Source: an uncultured Aquimarina sp.
Lineage (GTDB): Bacteria > Bacteroidota > Bacteroidia > Flavobacteriales > Flavobacteriaceae
Direction: 5' to 3'
Assembly: GCA_947503135.1 (NCBI GenBank)
Contig: CANNCQ010000014.1
Coordinates: forward strand, 1-60,868
Length of the DNA: 60,868 nucleotides
The notes beneath the pieces were generated by a model. That model did not search any database and had not been told where the DNA came from. It saw only the letters and a list, made by a program, of their open reading frames with translations. The first letter of the stretch is position 1, and every line of letters starts with the position of its first letter. The position numbers were made by a program, and so were the translations under genes. Below, piece by piece: positions 60,559-60,868 of this stretch.

Positions 60559-60868
60559 TAATTAACGTGAGTTCGATCTAATTTACACCAATATTAGGTA
60601 AAAAGTGCTGAATTTTAATGCTTGGTTTCTTGTCTAAAAATGAATATGCTACTAAGCCTGCAATTAAATTTCCTAAGAAGTTGTCAAAAGAGCGGTGTCT
60701 TGAGTGTTCAATTTGGCATATGTTCTTTAACACATCGTTTACAGATTCTATGATTGCTCTTTTTCTTAAGTATACTTTATCCATAAAATCGAGTGCTTTC
60801 TTCTTCATATTTTTCCTTACTTTGGTTATTAAATGAATACCATCCACAAACATTTTATCAAATAAATC
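60543..60868 (-). mobile_element. right part of an IS982-family insertion sequence (cut by window edge)
   Basis: The transposase end is followed on the minus strand by ATCGAACTCACGTTAATTAG (60558-60577), a likely terminal inverted repeat by position. The other end and target duplication are outside the window, so the exact boundary is not fixed. Confidence 0.6.
60578..60868 (-). CDS. IS982-family transposase, C-terminal part
   Basis: The frame is open to the window edge, giving the last 96 or so residues of a DDE transposase: MFVDGIHLITKVRKNM, the final-Glu region YLRKRAIIESVNDVLKN (R-x3-E-x6-K) and EHSRHRSFDNFLGNLIAGL, typical of IS982. No stop or frameshift is seen in the visible part, so the copy may be intact. 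Confidence 0.85.
   Translation of the reverse strand, partial: DLFDKMFVDGIHLITKVRKNMKKKALDFMDKVYLRKRAIIESVNDVLKNICQIEHSRHRSFDNFLGNLIAGLVAYSFLDKKPSIKIQHFLPNIGVN

Noticed and set aside
1..60868. CRISPR array, toxin-antitoxin or phage-defence island
   Set aside because: I found no regular direct repeats with spacers and no gene of a known defence family.

Overview
The window is chromosomal DNA from a low-GC member of the Bacteroidota, most likely a marine Flavobacteriaceae bacterium. The evidence is AT-rich DNA, promoters of the Bacteroidetes type (TTG, about 19 bases, TAnnTTTG), little sign of Shine-Dalgarno sequences, a T9SS C-terminal sorting domain, a large thrombospondin-type-3 surface protein, PafA phosphatase, an RprXY-like two-component pair and BatA-like proteins. 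Genus cannot be fixed from the sequence alone.

Layout. 1-4085 (minus) is the N-terminal part of a giant secreted protein that leaves the window. 4344-5936 is prfC. 6180-21237 (minus) is the core information-processing block: DUF3467, rpoC, rpoB, rplL, rplJ, rplA, rplK, nusG, secE, tRNA-Trp, then tuf with four tRNAs (Thr-Tyr-Gly-Thr in transcription order, as in the E. coli tufB operon), hpf and a XerC-type recombinase. 21322-24827 (plus) holds a BatA-like membrane protein, a dihydroorotase homologue that has lost its metal ligands, and a small membrane protein. 24879-29701 (minus) holds a two-component system, coaE, a YbbR protein and a glycosyltransferase. 29787-35563 (minus) holds a DUF1501/DUF1800 pair, a methyltransferase and a DUF349 protein.

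35693-39987 (plus) is a decaying ligase-associated DNA-repair cassette. The MBL-fold exonuclease has lost its C-terminus and is joined to a DUF2237 gene that has lost its N-terminus. No ATP-dependent ligase is present. The Lhr-type helicase carries two frameshifts and a nonsense codon, while the PdeM-like phosphoesterase is intact.

39996-45862 holds an AraC regulator, a small secreted protein, metX behind a SAM-I (S-box) riboswitch, an NDH-2 type oxidoreductase, and metK behind a SAM-II riboswitch. Two structurally unrelated SAM sensors therefore lie about 1.7 kb apart, one before methionine synthesis and one before SAM synthesis. 46027-49656 holds pafA, cysS and yidD. 49657-52613 (minus) is the 5-oxoprolinase operon pxpABC with an upstream lipoprotein that resembles a papain-fold amidase. 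The rest holds a type II (eukaryote-like) glutamine synthetase, purM, an MscS channel, mutS, a SpoU-family RNA methyltransferase and, at the right edge, part of an IS982-family insertion sequence.

Most of the window is ordinary core genome. The points most worth following up are the SAM-I/SAM-II pair, the decayed repair cassette, the metal-less dihydroorotase homologue, the Tat plus T9SS signals on the DUF1501 protein, and the terminator hairpin that overlaps the start of the tRNA-tuf operon. I saw no CRISPR array, prophage or recognisable defence system.
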